Under the pieces are notes generated by a model. That model saw only the letters and a list, made by a program, of their open reading frames with translations. It did not search any database and had not been told where the DNA came from. Shown piece by piece: positions 34,284 to 47,300 of a stretch of DNA of 64,000 nt; within the stretch, counting starts at the first letter, position 1, and each line of letters opens with the position of its first letter. Source of the stretch: Liolophura sinensis (taxonomy: Eukaryota; Mollusca; Polyplacophora; Chitonida; Chitonidae); the NCBI RefSeq assembly GCF_032854445.1, contig NC_088297.1, positions 24,625,127-24,689,126 on the forward strand. The letters are read 5' to 3'. The translations under genes were made by a program, and so were the position numbers.

Positions 34284-34553
34284 ATTATACTTATTTATGT
34301 ATTTCATTGGGGTTTTATGCAATACTCAAGAATATTTCACCAATACGAGCGTGGCCAGCATTATGGTGGGAGAAAACGGGCTCGAGGAGAAACTCACCAC
34401 CATCCGCAGGTTGCTGACAGACCTTCCGTCGTACGGCCGGAGAGGAAGCCGGCATGGGCTGGACTTGAATTCACAGTGACCGCATTTGTGAGAGGCTTCT
34501 GGTTCATTGTGCCCCGCTGACGTGCTAACCACATCGGCCACGGAGGCCCTTCG
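34284..34553 (-). mobile_element. SINE, family A, full length
   Basis: Minus-strand head GGGCCTCCGTGGCCGATGTG through body to AAATACATAAATAAG tail. Confidence 0.8.
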
Positions 34554-34559
34554 ATCTAA

Positions 34560-35310
34560 TCATAAGTACTATATCATATTATACAGTGTCTAAACTCTAA
34601 ACTTGTTTTCATGATCTATATGCACGGTACGAAGTTCTTCAATAACCACATCGTATTACATTACAATACAGGTGCTAGCACTGTCATAAAAAACTCATTT
34701 GACTTTCATATTACAGGGTTGAAAACGCGTCAACCACAAAACATAGGAGCCTACACGTATTACATCACAACGGTACGTTTGACCTTTGACATCTACATTC
34801 CCTGTGTCATGTGATAACCCTACATGTATCTAGCTATTGACGGTCTAACAGATCCAAGCTGAATAGATCAAGAGTAAACCATGAACATCTATTAGCACAA
34901 GCTTGTCAGACGAGTCTCGGGAATCCAGTATAATTGTTCTAAATGGCTGCCCTTAAACAGCCAGCATTGTTTGCCAGGCAATACTCGTACTGCAGACAAG
35001 ACAATGAATCTATAGATCGTTATGCCAACATTGGTTGCGAGCAAATTCAATCTAATGTAAGCAAATGTCATGACTGTCGTCAGTGTGGGTAGTTTGTACG
35101 CGGGTAGGCCTCGCGGGGATAATATTCACTCCTAGAAAATAAAACGCCTGACTGTTCTTCTTATTGGATCTCGCCGATATCACAGTTTCCTGAAAGAACC
35201 ACTGTGTAAAAGCTTCTCCAGAAAAATTACGCAGAATATATTTTCAGCTACCTTGACTTGCAGAACAGGTTCGTATTATAACTGAAAACTTTAGGAACTA
35301 TGGGTTCATT
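34560..35310. other. Intergenic, no recognised feature
   Basis: Unique-looking AT-rich sequence between a SINE and the 57-bp array. Confidence 0.55.
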
Positions 35311-35314
35311 TACC

Positions 35315-35620
35315 TTTTAATTGAAGAACATTTCCTTTTTCAAGAACCCCTCTCACCATGGTTTCAAATTAACGTCGGTTGAAAAATCTTTCATATGACA
35401 AAAACGTCTACTCCATGGCTTCAGTTAACTTGACTTAAAGAGTCTTGCCTTTTACAAGAACCTTCGCACCGTGGTTTTAAATTAACTTTACTTGAAGAGC
35501 CTTTGCTTTTACAAGAGCCGTCGTACCATGGTTTTAACTGAACTTTATTTGAAGAGCCTTTCCTTTTACAAGAGCCTTCGTACCATGGTCTTAAGTTAAC
35601 TTTGCTTGAAGAATCTCTTA
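35315..35620. repeat. 57-bp degenerate tandem array, about 5 copies
   Basis: Unit contains TTGAAGAGCCTTTCCTTTTA, CAAGAGCCTTCGTACCATGG. The spacing of 57 bp was measured at 35492, 35549 and 35606. Confidence 0.85.
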
Positions 35621-35639
35621 TTGTTACCACCAGATTTCT

Positions 35640-38566
35640 CATAGCTCTCGCCAAAGCTCTCATTGTTTCCGCCAAAACCCTCATTGTTCGCACCAAAACT
35701 CTCATTGTTCCCCCCAAATCTGTCATTGTTCCCGCCAAAACTTTCATTTTTCCCGCCAAAACTTTCATTGTTCCGGTATAATCTCTCTTTGTTTCCACAA
35801 AATCTTTCATTGTTCTGTCAAATCTCTCATTGTCTCCACCTAATCTCTCGTTTTCCCCTCAGATCTCTCATTGTTCTGTCAAATCTCTCATTGTCTCCAC
35901 CTAATCTCTCGTTTTCCCCTCAGATCTCTCATTGTTCTGTCAAATCTCTCATTGTCTCCACCTAATCTCTCGTTTTCCCCTCAGATCTCTCATTGTTCTG
36001 TCAAATCTCTCATTGTCCCCACCTAATCTCTCGTTTTCCCCTCAGATCTCTCATTGTTCTATCAAATCTCTCATTGTCCCCACCTAATCTCTCGTTTTTC
36101 CCCTCAGATCTCTCATTGTTCTGTCAAATCTCTCATTGTCTCCACCTAATCTCTCGTTTTCCCCTCAGATCTATCATTGTTCTGTCAAATCTCTCATTGT
36201 CTCCACCTAATCTCTCGTTTTTCCCTCAGATCTCTCATTGTTCTGTCAAATCTCTCATTGTCTCCACCTAATCTCTCGTTTTCCCCTCAGATCTATCATT
36301 GTTCTGTCAAATCTCTCATTGTCTCCACCTAATCTCTCGCTTTCCCCTCAGATCTATCATTGTTCTGTCAAATCTCTCATTGTCTCCACCTAATCTCTCG
36401 TTTTCCCCTCAGATCTATCATTGTTCTGTCAAATCTCTCATTGTCTCCACCTAATCTCTCGTTTTTTCCCTCAGATCTCTCATTGTTCTGTCAAATCTCT
36501 CATTGTCTCCACCTAATCTCTTGTTTTCCCCTCAGATCTATCATTGTTCTGTCAAATCTCTCATTGTCTCCACCTAATCTCTCGCTTTCCCCTCAGATCT
36601 CTCATTGTTCTGTCAAATCTCTCATTGTCTCCACCTAATCTCTCGTTTTCCCCTCAGATCTATCATTGTTCTGTCAAATCTCTCATTGTCTCCACCTAAT
36701 CTCTCGTTTTTCCCTCAGATCTCATTGTTCTGTCAAATCTCTCATTGTCTCCACCTAATCTCTCGTTTTTCCGCTCAGATCTATCATTGTTCTGTCAAAT
36801 CTCTCATTGTCTCCACCTAATCTCTCGTTTTCCCCTCAGATCTATCAAAATCTGTCATTGTCTCCACCTAATCTCTCGTTTTCCCCTCAGATCTATCATT
36901 GTTCTGTCAAATCTCTCATTGTCTCCACCTAATCTCTCGTTTTCCCCTCAGATCTATCATTGTTCTGTCAAATCTCTCATTGTCTCCACCTAATCTCTCG
37001 TTTTCCCCCTCAGATCTCTCATTGTTCTGTCAAATCTCTCATTGTCTCCACCTAATCTCTCGTTTTCCCCTCAGATCTCTCATTGTTCTGTCAAATCTCT
37101 CATTGTCTCCACCTAATCTCTCGTTTTCCCCTCAGATCTCTCATTGTTCTGTCAAATCTCTCATTGTCTCCACCTAATCTCTCGTTTTTCCCTCAGATCT
37201 ATCATTGTTCTGTCAAATCTCTCATTGTCCCCACCTAATCTCTCGTTTTCCCCTCAGATCTCTCATTGTTCTGTCAAATCTCTCATTGTCTCCACCTAAT
37301 CTCTCGTTTTTCCTCTTAGATCTATCATTGTTCTGTCAAATCTCTCATTGTCTCCACCTAATCTCTCGCTTTCCCCTCAGATCTATCATTGTTCTGTCAA
37401 ATCTCTCATTGTCTCCACCTAATCTCTCGCTTTCCCCTCAGATCTATCATTGTTCTGTCAAATCTCTCATTGTCTCCACCTAATCTCTCGTTTTCCCCTC
37501 AGATCTCTCATTGTTCTGTCAAATCTCTCATTGTCTCCACCTAATCTCTCGTTTTTCCCTCAGATCTCTCATTGTTCTGTCAAATCTCTCATTGTCTCCA
37601 CCTAATCTCTCATTTTTCCCTCATATCTCTCACTGTTCTGTCAAATCTCTCATTGTCTCCACCTAATCTCTCGTTTTTCCCCTCAGATCTATCATTGTTC
37701 TGTCAAATCTCTCATTGTCTCCACCTAATCTCTCGTTTTCCCCTCAGATCTATCATTGTTCTGTCAAATCTCTCATTGTCTCCACCTAATCTCTCGTTTT
37801 CCCCCTCAGATCTCTCATTGTTCTGTCAAATCTCTCATTGTCTCCACCTAATCTCTCGTTTTCCCCTCAGATCTCTCATTGTTCTGTCAAATCTCTTATT
37901 GTCTCCACCTAATCTCTCGTTTTCCCCCTCAGATCTCTCATTGTTCTGTCAAATCTCTCATTGTCTCCACCTAATCTCTCGTTTTCCCCCTCAGATCTCT
38001 CATTGTTCTGTCAAATCTCTCATTGTCTCCACCTAATCTCTCGTTTTCCCCTCAGATCTCTCATTGTTCTGTCAAATCTCTCATTGTCTCCACCTAATCT
38101 CTCGTTTTTCCCCTCAGATCTCTCATTGTTATGTCAAATCTCTCATTGTCCCCACCTAATCTCTCGTTTTCCCCTCAGATCTCTCATTGTTCTGTCAAAT
38201 CTCTCATTGTCTCCACCTAATCTCTCGTTTTCCCCTCAGATCTCTCATTGTTCTGTCAAATCTCTCATTGTCTCCACCTAATCTCTCGTTTTTCCCCTCA
38301 GATCTCTCATTGTTCTGTCAAATCTCTCATTGCCTCCACCTAATCTCGTTTTTCCCTCAGATCTCTCATTGTTCTGTCAAATCTCTCATTGTCTCCACCT
38401 AATCTCTCGTTTTCCCCTCAGATCTCTCATTGTTCTGTCAAATCTCTCATTGTCTCCACCTAATCTCTCGTTTTCCCCTCAGATCTCTCATTGTTCTGTC
38501 AAATCGCTCATTGTCCCCACCTAATCTCTCGTTTTTCCCCTCAGATCTCTCATTGTTCCCCCCAAA
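35640..38566. repeat. 61-bp pyrimidine-rich tandem array, about 45 copies, with degenerate start
   Basis: Unit TCTCATTGTTCTGTCAAATC continued by TCTCATTGTCTCCACCTAAT and CTCTCGTTTTCCCCTCAGA. Copies from 35815 are nearly identical; 35640-35815 holds shorter related units. One strand is strongly C/T-biased. Each unit has the shape of a 3' splice site (CTAAT, polypyrimidine, CAG). No gene is seen. Confidence 0.95.
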
Positions 38567-39480
38567 ACCTGCACGGAATGGTTACAAAGACGATTCGTGT
38601 TCCCCTCTGCTACTTTTCTTTCTTCGGGTTTCCATCACGACGGTCTTATCATAGTGAAGACATCACACATGACACTCCAGCCACTATACTGACACCCAAC
38701 CGACAAATGCTCAATAAATCTCCGCATACATGCCGAGCGACAAAATGCAAAGCTTGCCGGTGATACCCCAATCTCCTGCTAACTGCTCACACGATCGAAC
38801 AATGGACACAATACATATTGTAGCGGAATTTAAGGAAGTAGGATTTAAGAAATAAATTTAACGCAGGGAAGTTTCATATATTCATTTCTTAATGAATTTT
38901 CACGGAAGTTTTGTTAAGATCGTTATCTGAGGCCTTTCTAATTAATTTGCAAAGTCAATATTTTGACAATATAGCGTTCATTTATTCTCGTAGGAAGTTT
39001 TAAACTTACGTTTATCTGTTTCATGGACGAGTGATGTTGTTGTTGTATCGGCGTTCCTACATATTTGGGATAATTATAAGTATTTTTCAGCAATGTAATG
39101 ATGATAATGTAGAAGTTACGAAATTCTATGCCATTGCCTTATCTGGAAAGTATTTACCTTCTATTTTCGTTCTTGTTTTACACATAAAATATGACATGCA
39201 TTGTCCTCAGTTCAACCTCGAAAGCAGAAGTTTGTGTTGCCGCCATTTTTGTACATTTATGATCATTAGGGTGTCTGTAGAACCCGCACTTACAGGCTTT
39301 TAGAAAGCGGACCAAGATTTTCCCACCACAGTTTGAAAAGGAATTTATCATTTAATACCCTTGTGTGGAAATTGCTTATACTTTTTGAGTAATATGGATA
39401 AAAATATGGACTTTTCAGACACTGACATTTACACTTTGGCTTCGAAACAAAGCCATTATTTTGGCGTGCTTGGTTGCGAT
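38567..39480. other. Intergenic, no recognised feature
   Basis: Unique-looking sequence between the 61-bp array and the CRE/CCAAT/TATA promoter. Confidence 0.55.
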
Positions 39481-39485
39481 CGCGA

Positions 39486-39599
39486 TGACGTCATCGTGTC
39501 ATCTGTGTTCACAAACTGTCAAAAATGTCTCTTGTGACCAATCAGAGTCTCCTGATTCGGTTCATGGCTCCTCCCACACCATGTGGAAATCTATAAATA
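39486..39599 (+). promoter_or_regulatory. Core promoter candidate: CRE, CCAAT and TATA boxes
   Basis: Perfect CRE TGACGTCA at 39486-39493, within the palindrome GATGACGTCATC; CCAAT in GACCAATCAGAG at 39538-39542; and TATA box CTATAAATAG at 39591-39600. Spacing to an inferred start near 39622 is about -135, -82 and -30, a standard layout. The gene served is unknown; the tetraspanin start codon lies 1.76 kb downstream. Confidence 0.6.
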
Positions 39600-39621
39600 G
39601 GCGGATTTTTCAGCGTCTGCA

Positions 39622-39674
39622 GTGGCCTTGGAATTTGCCGCGAGTAGTCACCAAATTGCTGATAAGCATTCGCA
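39622..39674 (+). other. Candidate short non-coding first exon
   Basis: Runs from the position expected for transcription start to CGCA followed by a GTAAGT donor at 39675. It could be a 5' UTR exon of the tetraspanin or of an unseen transcript. Inference only. Confidence 0.3.
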
Positions 39675-39839
39675 GTAAGTAGCTATTTTATTAAGAGTTG
39701 GAAAATTCTTGTACCGTGAATTGGGAAATAGTCCCAGTATCAGGAAAAGTGATTTGTGATCCAGTTTGAGAATTCCGAGACAGTTGACACTTGGTGGGAA
39801 TCAGTCCCAGCAAGCCGGGAATACAGTGTCAAAAATCTG

Positions 39840-40196
39840 GGAATTTTCCCAGTCCCAAAATTCTGGGACTCATCAGTCTCACGATACGTGAGAATCCAGC
39901 TCCAGGCTCAAACAAGTGGAACTTGTCTGAAATATCAAAAGTGAACCACAGAGACTATATATCAGAGTAAATCAACTGAACTTTGGTACCATAATTTGAA
40001 GCAGGAGTCTCATGAGACTTTTCCCAGTCCCAAAATTCTGGGACCCTACAGTCTCACGAAACCTGAGAATCCAGCTCAAGTGCCACGCAAGTAGAAATTA
40101 TCTGAGATATCAAAAGTGGATCACAGTGGACTATATACCAGAATAAATCAATTGAACTTTGGCATCATAATTTGACACAAGAGTCTTGTGAGACTT
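39840..40196. repeat. Two-copy tandem duplication, about 175 bp each
   Basis: Two diverged copies, each starting TTTTCCCAGTCCCAAAATTC and including TGAGAATCCAGCTC and CTGAACTTTGG or TTGAACTTTGG. The short palindrome TCTCACGATACGTGAGA is in the first. Confidence 0.8.
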
Positions 40197-40299
40197 TGTC
40201 TCATATGACACTCATCTGGGACTCTGTCCCATATGACACTTAACTGAGACTCTGTCCCATATGACACTTAACTGAGACTCTGTACCATATGACACTCAA
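40191..40299. repeat. 28-bp tandem repeat, about 4 copies
   Basis: Unit GAGACTCTGTCCCATATGAC then ACTTAACT. Confidence 0.88.
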
Positions 40300-40671
40300 C
40301 TGTTTGGTACTTGTGTCAACTGCTGGTTCCTCCCTCGTCATAATAAATATTCATCATCTGATTCACTGAAAATCTGTTTTTGGAGAACTTTCATTTCGTA
40401 CAGGAATTTCAAATCTCATGCGTAAGTCATACTGGATAATAGCCCGAGTTCAGGGAATGTTATGAAATCGGATCCAAATAGTAGCGGCGTCTCCGAGTGC
40501 AGGGGAAACAATCCTGATTGGTTTGTTCATTTAACAAGCTTCGCTCGGCACGTTAAATATCAAACAGGATTAAAGTGATTGAATGGTGTCGCACTCATAG
40601 GTACCTGCATGCTTGAGAAGACATCAGAAGAAACAAAAGCACATAAGACAAATACCAACAACATCTGAACC

Positions 40672-41040
40672 GCAATGTTAAACACATGTTTTACATTGTA
40701 AATTTTTGCTTTACACAAGACGACACCCCATGAAATAATGTGGACACTAACACATGTATATTTAAATGTTAAACACATCCTTTACATTAAACGATTCTGC
40801 CTTACACACGACCGCACACGACGCAACTCACGATGGGATGCAAACACATGCTTAAATGTTAAACACATTCTTTATATTTAGAATGTATCTTTTTACCTAT
40901 ACGTGATGGAATTAAATGCTAAACACATTCTTTACAATGTAATTTTTCACCTTTCACTAGACGATACACGATGGAGTTCAGATGGGACGCATTCAAATGT
41001 TTAAATGTTGAACACATTCATTACATTGTATGTTTCTATC
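40672..41040. repeat. Degenerate repeat of 60-90 bp upstream of the tetraspanin
   Basis: TAAATGTTAAACACATTCTT and variants recur at about 40677, 40767, 40856, 40916 and 41003, followed by TTACATTGTA-like sequence and ACGATACACGATGG-like sequence. Confidence 0.7.
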
Positions 41041-41380
41041 TGGATGTGTAGTGCTGGGGGACTAAATATACATATTCTAAAGATTTTGGTGTCAGATTAG
41101 CCTATAGTGGTGAACCGAGCCGCATTTAGCGGTCACATGACACCTCTGCAAACACAGGGCGTTGCACAGAAAGCCTAGACGACATCACGTTCCTTGTGGT
41201 ACAAAATGATGTCAGATCTAAATACATCGAAACTGCAACCAGAACGGCACGTGCTCATACCGGAAAGTATCAACTGTGAAGCACGGAGTGGCAGTTATCA
41301 TATCTCTGTGTTCCCTGTGCTGGCGATTACCTTATAGTGCGGACTTGGATATAGGCCTGTTTATACGTTTGCATGTCAAG

Positions 41381-44300
41381 ATGGCGGACGGCTGTCGAAA
41401 GTGCATGAAAATATCATTGCTGATTTTCAACCTTGTTTTTCTTGTAAGTAAGCTGATTTTATTTTACTTAAGGCACAATTTACGCTCAAAACATTGTGAT
41501 ACTAGAATGTATTCCACTGTTGTAACAGATTACTCTGTTTACAACATGAAGATAAAGGATTTTATGTTGAACATAACACAGTATTATATTAACATAATAC
41601 ACTCTAGCATCACTCAGACAACAGACTTTCTGTTAAAATTAACAGATTAATTTTCTGCGCGTCTGTTGGTCTTATTAGGGGCATGATTTACTGGAAACAA
41701 TAATACCATCATTTATGTGCCGCCATCAACCTTAATTGAGGCACCCGCTGTTTTGTTGTTGTTTTCTTTTTTCTTTTTCTTTTTTTATTTTTCAGGGCCT
41801 AATATAGGGTTCAGCTCTTTTAACTACAAAAATGTGAATATTTTATGCGAAGATGTGTATAAAAGATGTGTGATGTGTAATGAGGCCATGCAAGGTGAAG
41901 ATACCAAAATTTCGAGCATCATTTTATTCATTTTGTTCTGTCATTAAAACCATTTAAAGTTGGGTATACAACAGGGTGGCCTGTTCGAACCACATCTAAC
42001 TGATGTGACATCACATCGCTTTCTTCAGGATGGGAATTCACCACGAAACAATCTCAGTGGAAACAGTTATAATTTCTGTGGAAACATCTCTGCTGAAATG
42101 GCTTTGGATCATTCTGATCAGTTTTTTATTCGTTTTTTCAGACACTCGAAAAATGCTGTGAAAACAAAAACTAAAAAAAATTAAGGAATTCTGAACACAG
42201 ATCACTGTAGCCTGTCATTTGAGGCACCTACTATTTATTACTTTATGTGCACTTTTTTGTGTTTCCCAATTTTGAATCAGGTCGCCGGAGCTGCTGCAAT
42301 CGGATTGGGAGCATGGGTGATTTTGAAAACTTCTGACGTCATCGAGTTGATTGACCTTGAGACGGCCACAATAGACATGGCGGAGATGTTGCGGAGGGGT
42401 GCGTACGCGTTGATATCTGTCGGTGTAGTGATCCTTTTCCTCAGTCTGCTTGGATTTATTGGGGCATGCAAAGAAAGCAAATGTTTGCTCATTTTGGTAA
42501 GTATATGTTTAATTAAGCACACAAGACTTTTCTTCACACAGCCATTTTGATCAACCTTGAAAAATCGTCGGTTTATTCTTCATGAGGTCACACGAGTGCC
42601 TGAGCATGCATATAACCCCTGATGTTAACCAGTCATACATTTCCATAATGCAGTCATGGCCAAAGCAGTGTAGGTCAGATGTCCAAGTTGTTTATATGCT
42701 TACACCATCACACGGTCAAACTGAAGGCTCGAAACTATAATATAGGCATTAAACCTCCATAAATTTTGTACCATCTTGTAGCACTCCAGAAGTGTATTGA
42801 CATATAGTATATTTTACTTTCAGCCTTCATTTATTTAAGACGAATTAGCCTCGCTAATCCTATATAAAATTTGAAGACAAATGCTATTTTCACAAAACTG
42901 AGTAAATTAATCGTTAATTGAATCTGAAATATTGGGCCTTTTGTACGCATTGGCAGTTTTCACATTTCAGGAAATAAGCCGAATTCTCTTTAAGGATAAT
43001 TTCTAAGAATACGAACCGACCGAGAACATTCTGCTTTCATTTGAATTGTTCAGATGGCAGTTAGTCTTCCAGTCGTCTTTAAGATTCTACTTCATTTCTC
43101 TTCTTCTTCATTTTTCTTCGTGGACTATTGCTTGAGAATGCAAATTTTTAGACCATCATTCTCAAAAATGTTTTCAAACTTAATATAAGGACATAGTCTG
43201 TGTGTCAGACAGTGAAAGCAAGAAGTGCACCTAGGAAAACTTTTTTGTTCAGGGAGCAATAATTTTTGTTTCAAGTATTTCTTTATTCCTTCCAGTACGG
43301 TGTCGTTGTGCTTGTCCTGGTTTTAATACAGCTTTCCGCAATCATCCTAGCCGTTTTATTTCGAGACAAGGTAAGGTTCTCACTAGACTTTTCCGAACTG
43401 TCAATCACAAACACTCAGTTGGCCAATCATAAGCAGTATTGCTGTAAACAGGTCAGCTGGATGGCCCACACATCGGTTATAAATGTTCAATCTGTCTGTG
43501 ACGTCATAACGACACGATGGGGGCCTGTTAAACCCGGCAGTAGGGCCTTGACGTCATTTTATTGATGTCAAACGTTCGTTTACCTGCTGATTATTATGAC
43601 GTCACAATAAAGGCAAAACGACGTTACAGTAGAAACTAATAGGCTGCAACATTGTAGATTTTGCACAACAATCATTTTTGACGTAGCAGTGGATCAGGGT
43701 CCTGCTTTACACTAGCGCCACCTTACGGGATTATAAAATATGGAAAATTAACCTTGTGACGAGAAGGGGTGGTGGGACGTCGTATGTGTTGGATCTATCC
43801 ATAGGGTTATAGTAAGTGCACTTACATGGTGCAGGTCAGGTTCCTCGCGATGAAATGTTGAGTACCGAGTTCAAACTCCAAGTCTGTATAAGTACATTTA
43901 CCAGACCTACATCAAACCAGACATCTAGATCCGCTGTTTTGAGAACAAATCTGCGTTGCTTACGACACTATTTATATGTAGTCCGTATTATCTGAACTAC
44001 AATTCACGTCGAGTTGTTCTTAAACAAAGATTCTGTCCAAATTCTATCTATGTTCAAATTTGTTCGAAGCTTGTGTAAAGACAGTTTTAAAATGTATATA
44101 TACAGAAAAGGGAAAAGTTCGCTTCAGGCATTACTCTTTTTTTTACTTTTGTTTTGTCTTCTTTTGTTTTTTGGGTTTTTCCAATTTTCCATTTCCGTTT
44201 TCATTTTCAGATCGAACGGGAACTCATCTCGTTCCTGAACACGACACTGGTGGACCACTACGAGGGTCATTTTGATTCTAAGGAGCCCTTCTCTGTCCTT

Positions 44301-47300
44301 TGGGACGGTTATCAGATTTCGGTGAGGTCCACAGATTAATATGTCTTAAAGCTTTCAGTACGATGATGATACTTTTTTGTTACAAAATTTAATACACGAT
44401 ATGGAAGAGCCCAGGGGAAGTCGCAGGATTGCCGTATCACAGGAAAGGAGGAGTAAAATGGAGCTGAGAAAAGGAGTGGGGCAGCAGCTGTCACTCACAG
44501 CTATAGTCAGTTCGTTTCTTTAAGGGCACAGTTTCCTTCACTGGGGCGGATTCCTCGACTTACCTATGATTGTGATAATATGACATATTGCAACGGAAAT
44601 GAGGTGATCTAACGGTCTAAACAGAGTCGTGTTTCTGTAAACAGATGTAACTTTATTCCGTTGATTTCCTGATACTCTCATTATGTACCACGAAATGTAT
44701 CATTATTTATAGAAGCTTCAGCAAATGTATTAGACAATGAGTTTATGATATTCACACAGACAGGAACCTTATTTTCAGCAATTCATTATTTTTCAGGGTG
44801 AGTGCTGCGGAATTGTCAACCAGGATGATTTTCTCTACACTAAAAAGTGGAACCGGAGTTTCCCATTGCCAAACTCCGTAATTCCGTTTACATGCTGCCA
44901 GTTTTTGGACACTTCCGTTTACCCCAATGAGCCCGATTCCTTACAACCAAAGTCTTTCAACTGTACAGTTTCACCAGATGAAAACAATGCCTGGTTGAAT
45001 AAGGTATGTAAGTCGTAGCTAGCTAGTTGTCCAGATCATCTCGTGGTTTACATCGTATGGTGGAGGGTGTGTTGATTTTGGTAAAGAATCTACTGGCCTC
45101 AGACCCCATTAATTTTCCATATAAGCGACAATGTTAACGATTGGCCAATCAGCTTTGGTCTGCCTTGCCGAGTGAGTGACAAAGCAGCGATAAAAATCTT
45201 TCAGTCTGGGCCTACCTACGCTTTCAGCTGAACACTTAGCGACGCCAAGGGGGGGCCACAAGCAGCCTCATCACTTGTGTCCTCTCTCCAACAATTTCAA
45301 ATTTTCATCAGTAAAGCTCTCGCCTTCTCAAAGTTTAGACAATTTTCAATATTTTCATTCTAATCATGCACGTGTTCACCAAAACTGACCGCCTGGTAAA
45401 GAAAAAAAAATTACACTCTGGTTTTCCACAATCTGCTGTCTTTCGTGTGAGGAATTGGGTCATGACCGCATGGTTAAGGTGGATGCTTTTCGATATCTAG
45501 GTCTCACGAGTCACGGAGTAAATCGATTCTCGAACATGAAATTTTCGAGATTCACTCATTTCTTTTTTTCTGGGGATGTTGCTCTGAAGAACCAGTTTAC
45601 GGCGTTTTTTGTTCGCATTTTTTGTCTTGCTAAGCTTCAACCAGTATGACGTATGGAACACGTAGCAAATACAAGCAGTATGACGTATGTAACACTTAGC
45701 AAAATACGACAAGCAGTATGATGTATGTAACACTTAGCAAAATACGACAAGCAGTATGACGTATGTAACACATAGCAAAATACGACAAGCAGTATGACGT
45801 ATGTAACACGTAGCAAATACAAGCAGTATGACGTATGTAACACGTAGCAAAATACGACAAGCAGTATGACGTATGTAACACGTAGCAAAATTCGTATTAA
45901 CTTGCTAAAGACCCGATGGTTTACAGGAATTTTCTTCCACACAAAAAATTAGCCCCGATCTCATGAGTGAAATAATTTCTTGACGATAAAGTCAAAACAA
46001 CAACCGCTTTTCTTTACGCTTTACGCTTTTCTCTACTATTTTCTGATCGCTGTACAGGGTTGTTTTGACACGCTCAAGTCAGAGTTTGGGACGGCCGCTA
46101 ACTACATCATCATAGGAGGAGCTGTGGTTCTAACAATACAGGTATGTATCCTGCAATTTCGAGTCCTTGCTGAGTTGTCGGAGTTGTAGAGGCCGTCCTT
46201 ACAGCATTGACGTCTGTTATTCCGTCATAGGAATTAACTGCACCACAATTAATTTGTAAGACAAGCTTTTATTCAAGGGGCGATCTACGGTTTTATTTAT
46301 TTATTTGTTTATTTGATTGGTGTTTTACGCCGTGCTCAAGGATATTTCACTTATACGACCGCGGCCAACATTATGGTGGGAGGAAACCGGACAGAGCCCG
46401 GAGGAAACCCACGACCATCCGCAGGTTTCTGGAAGATCGTCCCACGTACGGTAGCAGTGCCATTCACAGTTCAAAGTTTATACATATAATGGATTTCACA
46501 TCTTCCCACGTACGGTCAGAGAGGAAGCATCATGAACTGGATTTGAACTCACAGCGACCGCATTGGGTGGGTGGGGGCGGGGGGGGGGGTGCTCCGGGGT
46601 CATTGGGCTGCGCTGGCTTATCGATTTATGTAAATTGTAAATAACGAAAAATGTAACTGTTTACACTAGCTTCGATTCTCATGCCGGGGACGGATGCGGT
46701 AGCTGTGAGTGCAAGACCAGGTGATACTGGCTTCCTCTCCTGTTGTATGTGGGAAGGCCTGTCTGCAACTATACAGGGATCCTTATCAAGTGATTAACTT
46801 TTAATCACTTGATTTTATTAAAAAAAATTGGTATGAAACACGTAAGTGTCGTAAACAGTTAAAGTTTACATAGAGATTCCTTTACTTCTTCAATAATAAA
46901 ACTTATTACATAGCTAAACGTCAATACCTTCCTATTATTACTGACGTCCGACCGCCACTGGCCCATTCATCTAAAGCGCGCGTCTTGTCGTAGCCACAGA
47001 AGGCATGAGTTCGAATCCAGCACCTGTTGGTTCGCCTCCGACTTTATGTCAGGAGATTTGCCGGATACCTAACGAATACTCCTTCTTGCCTTTGTAGAAG
47101 TAAAGTATTCTTGAGTACGGTATTAAATTTTTAAAAAACAGTTAAATAGATATTAGTGAAGGCCTGTCACCTGAACCAGTGACCTGGGCCTGTAACCTGG
47201 GCCGGTGACCTGGGCCTGTGACCTGGGCCTATGATAATTGGCTTTATTTATTACATTGATTGGTGTTTCATGCCGTGCTCAAGAATTTTTCACTTACGAC

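Noticed and set aside
35663-38763. Series of 60-150-codon open frames rich in Ser, Leu and Pro
   Set aside because: Frames of the 61-bp pyrimidine-rich array, shifting every unit.
41276-41380. N-terminal extension of the tetraspanin
   Set aside because: The extended frame opens with GTG, not ATG; the first ATG is at 41381 and gives the short cytoplasmic tail usual in the family.
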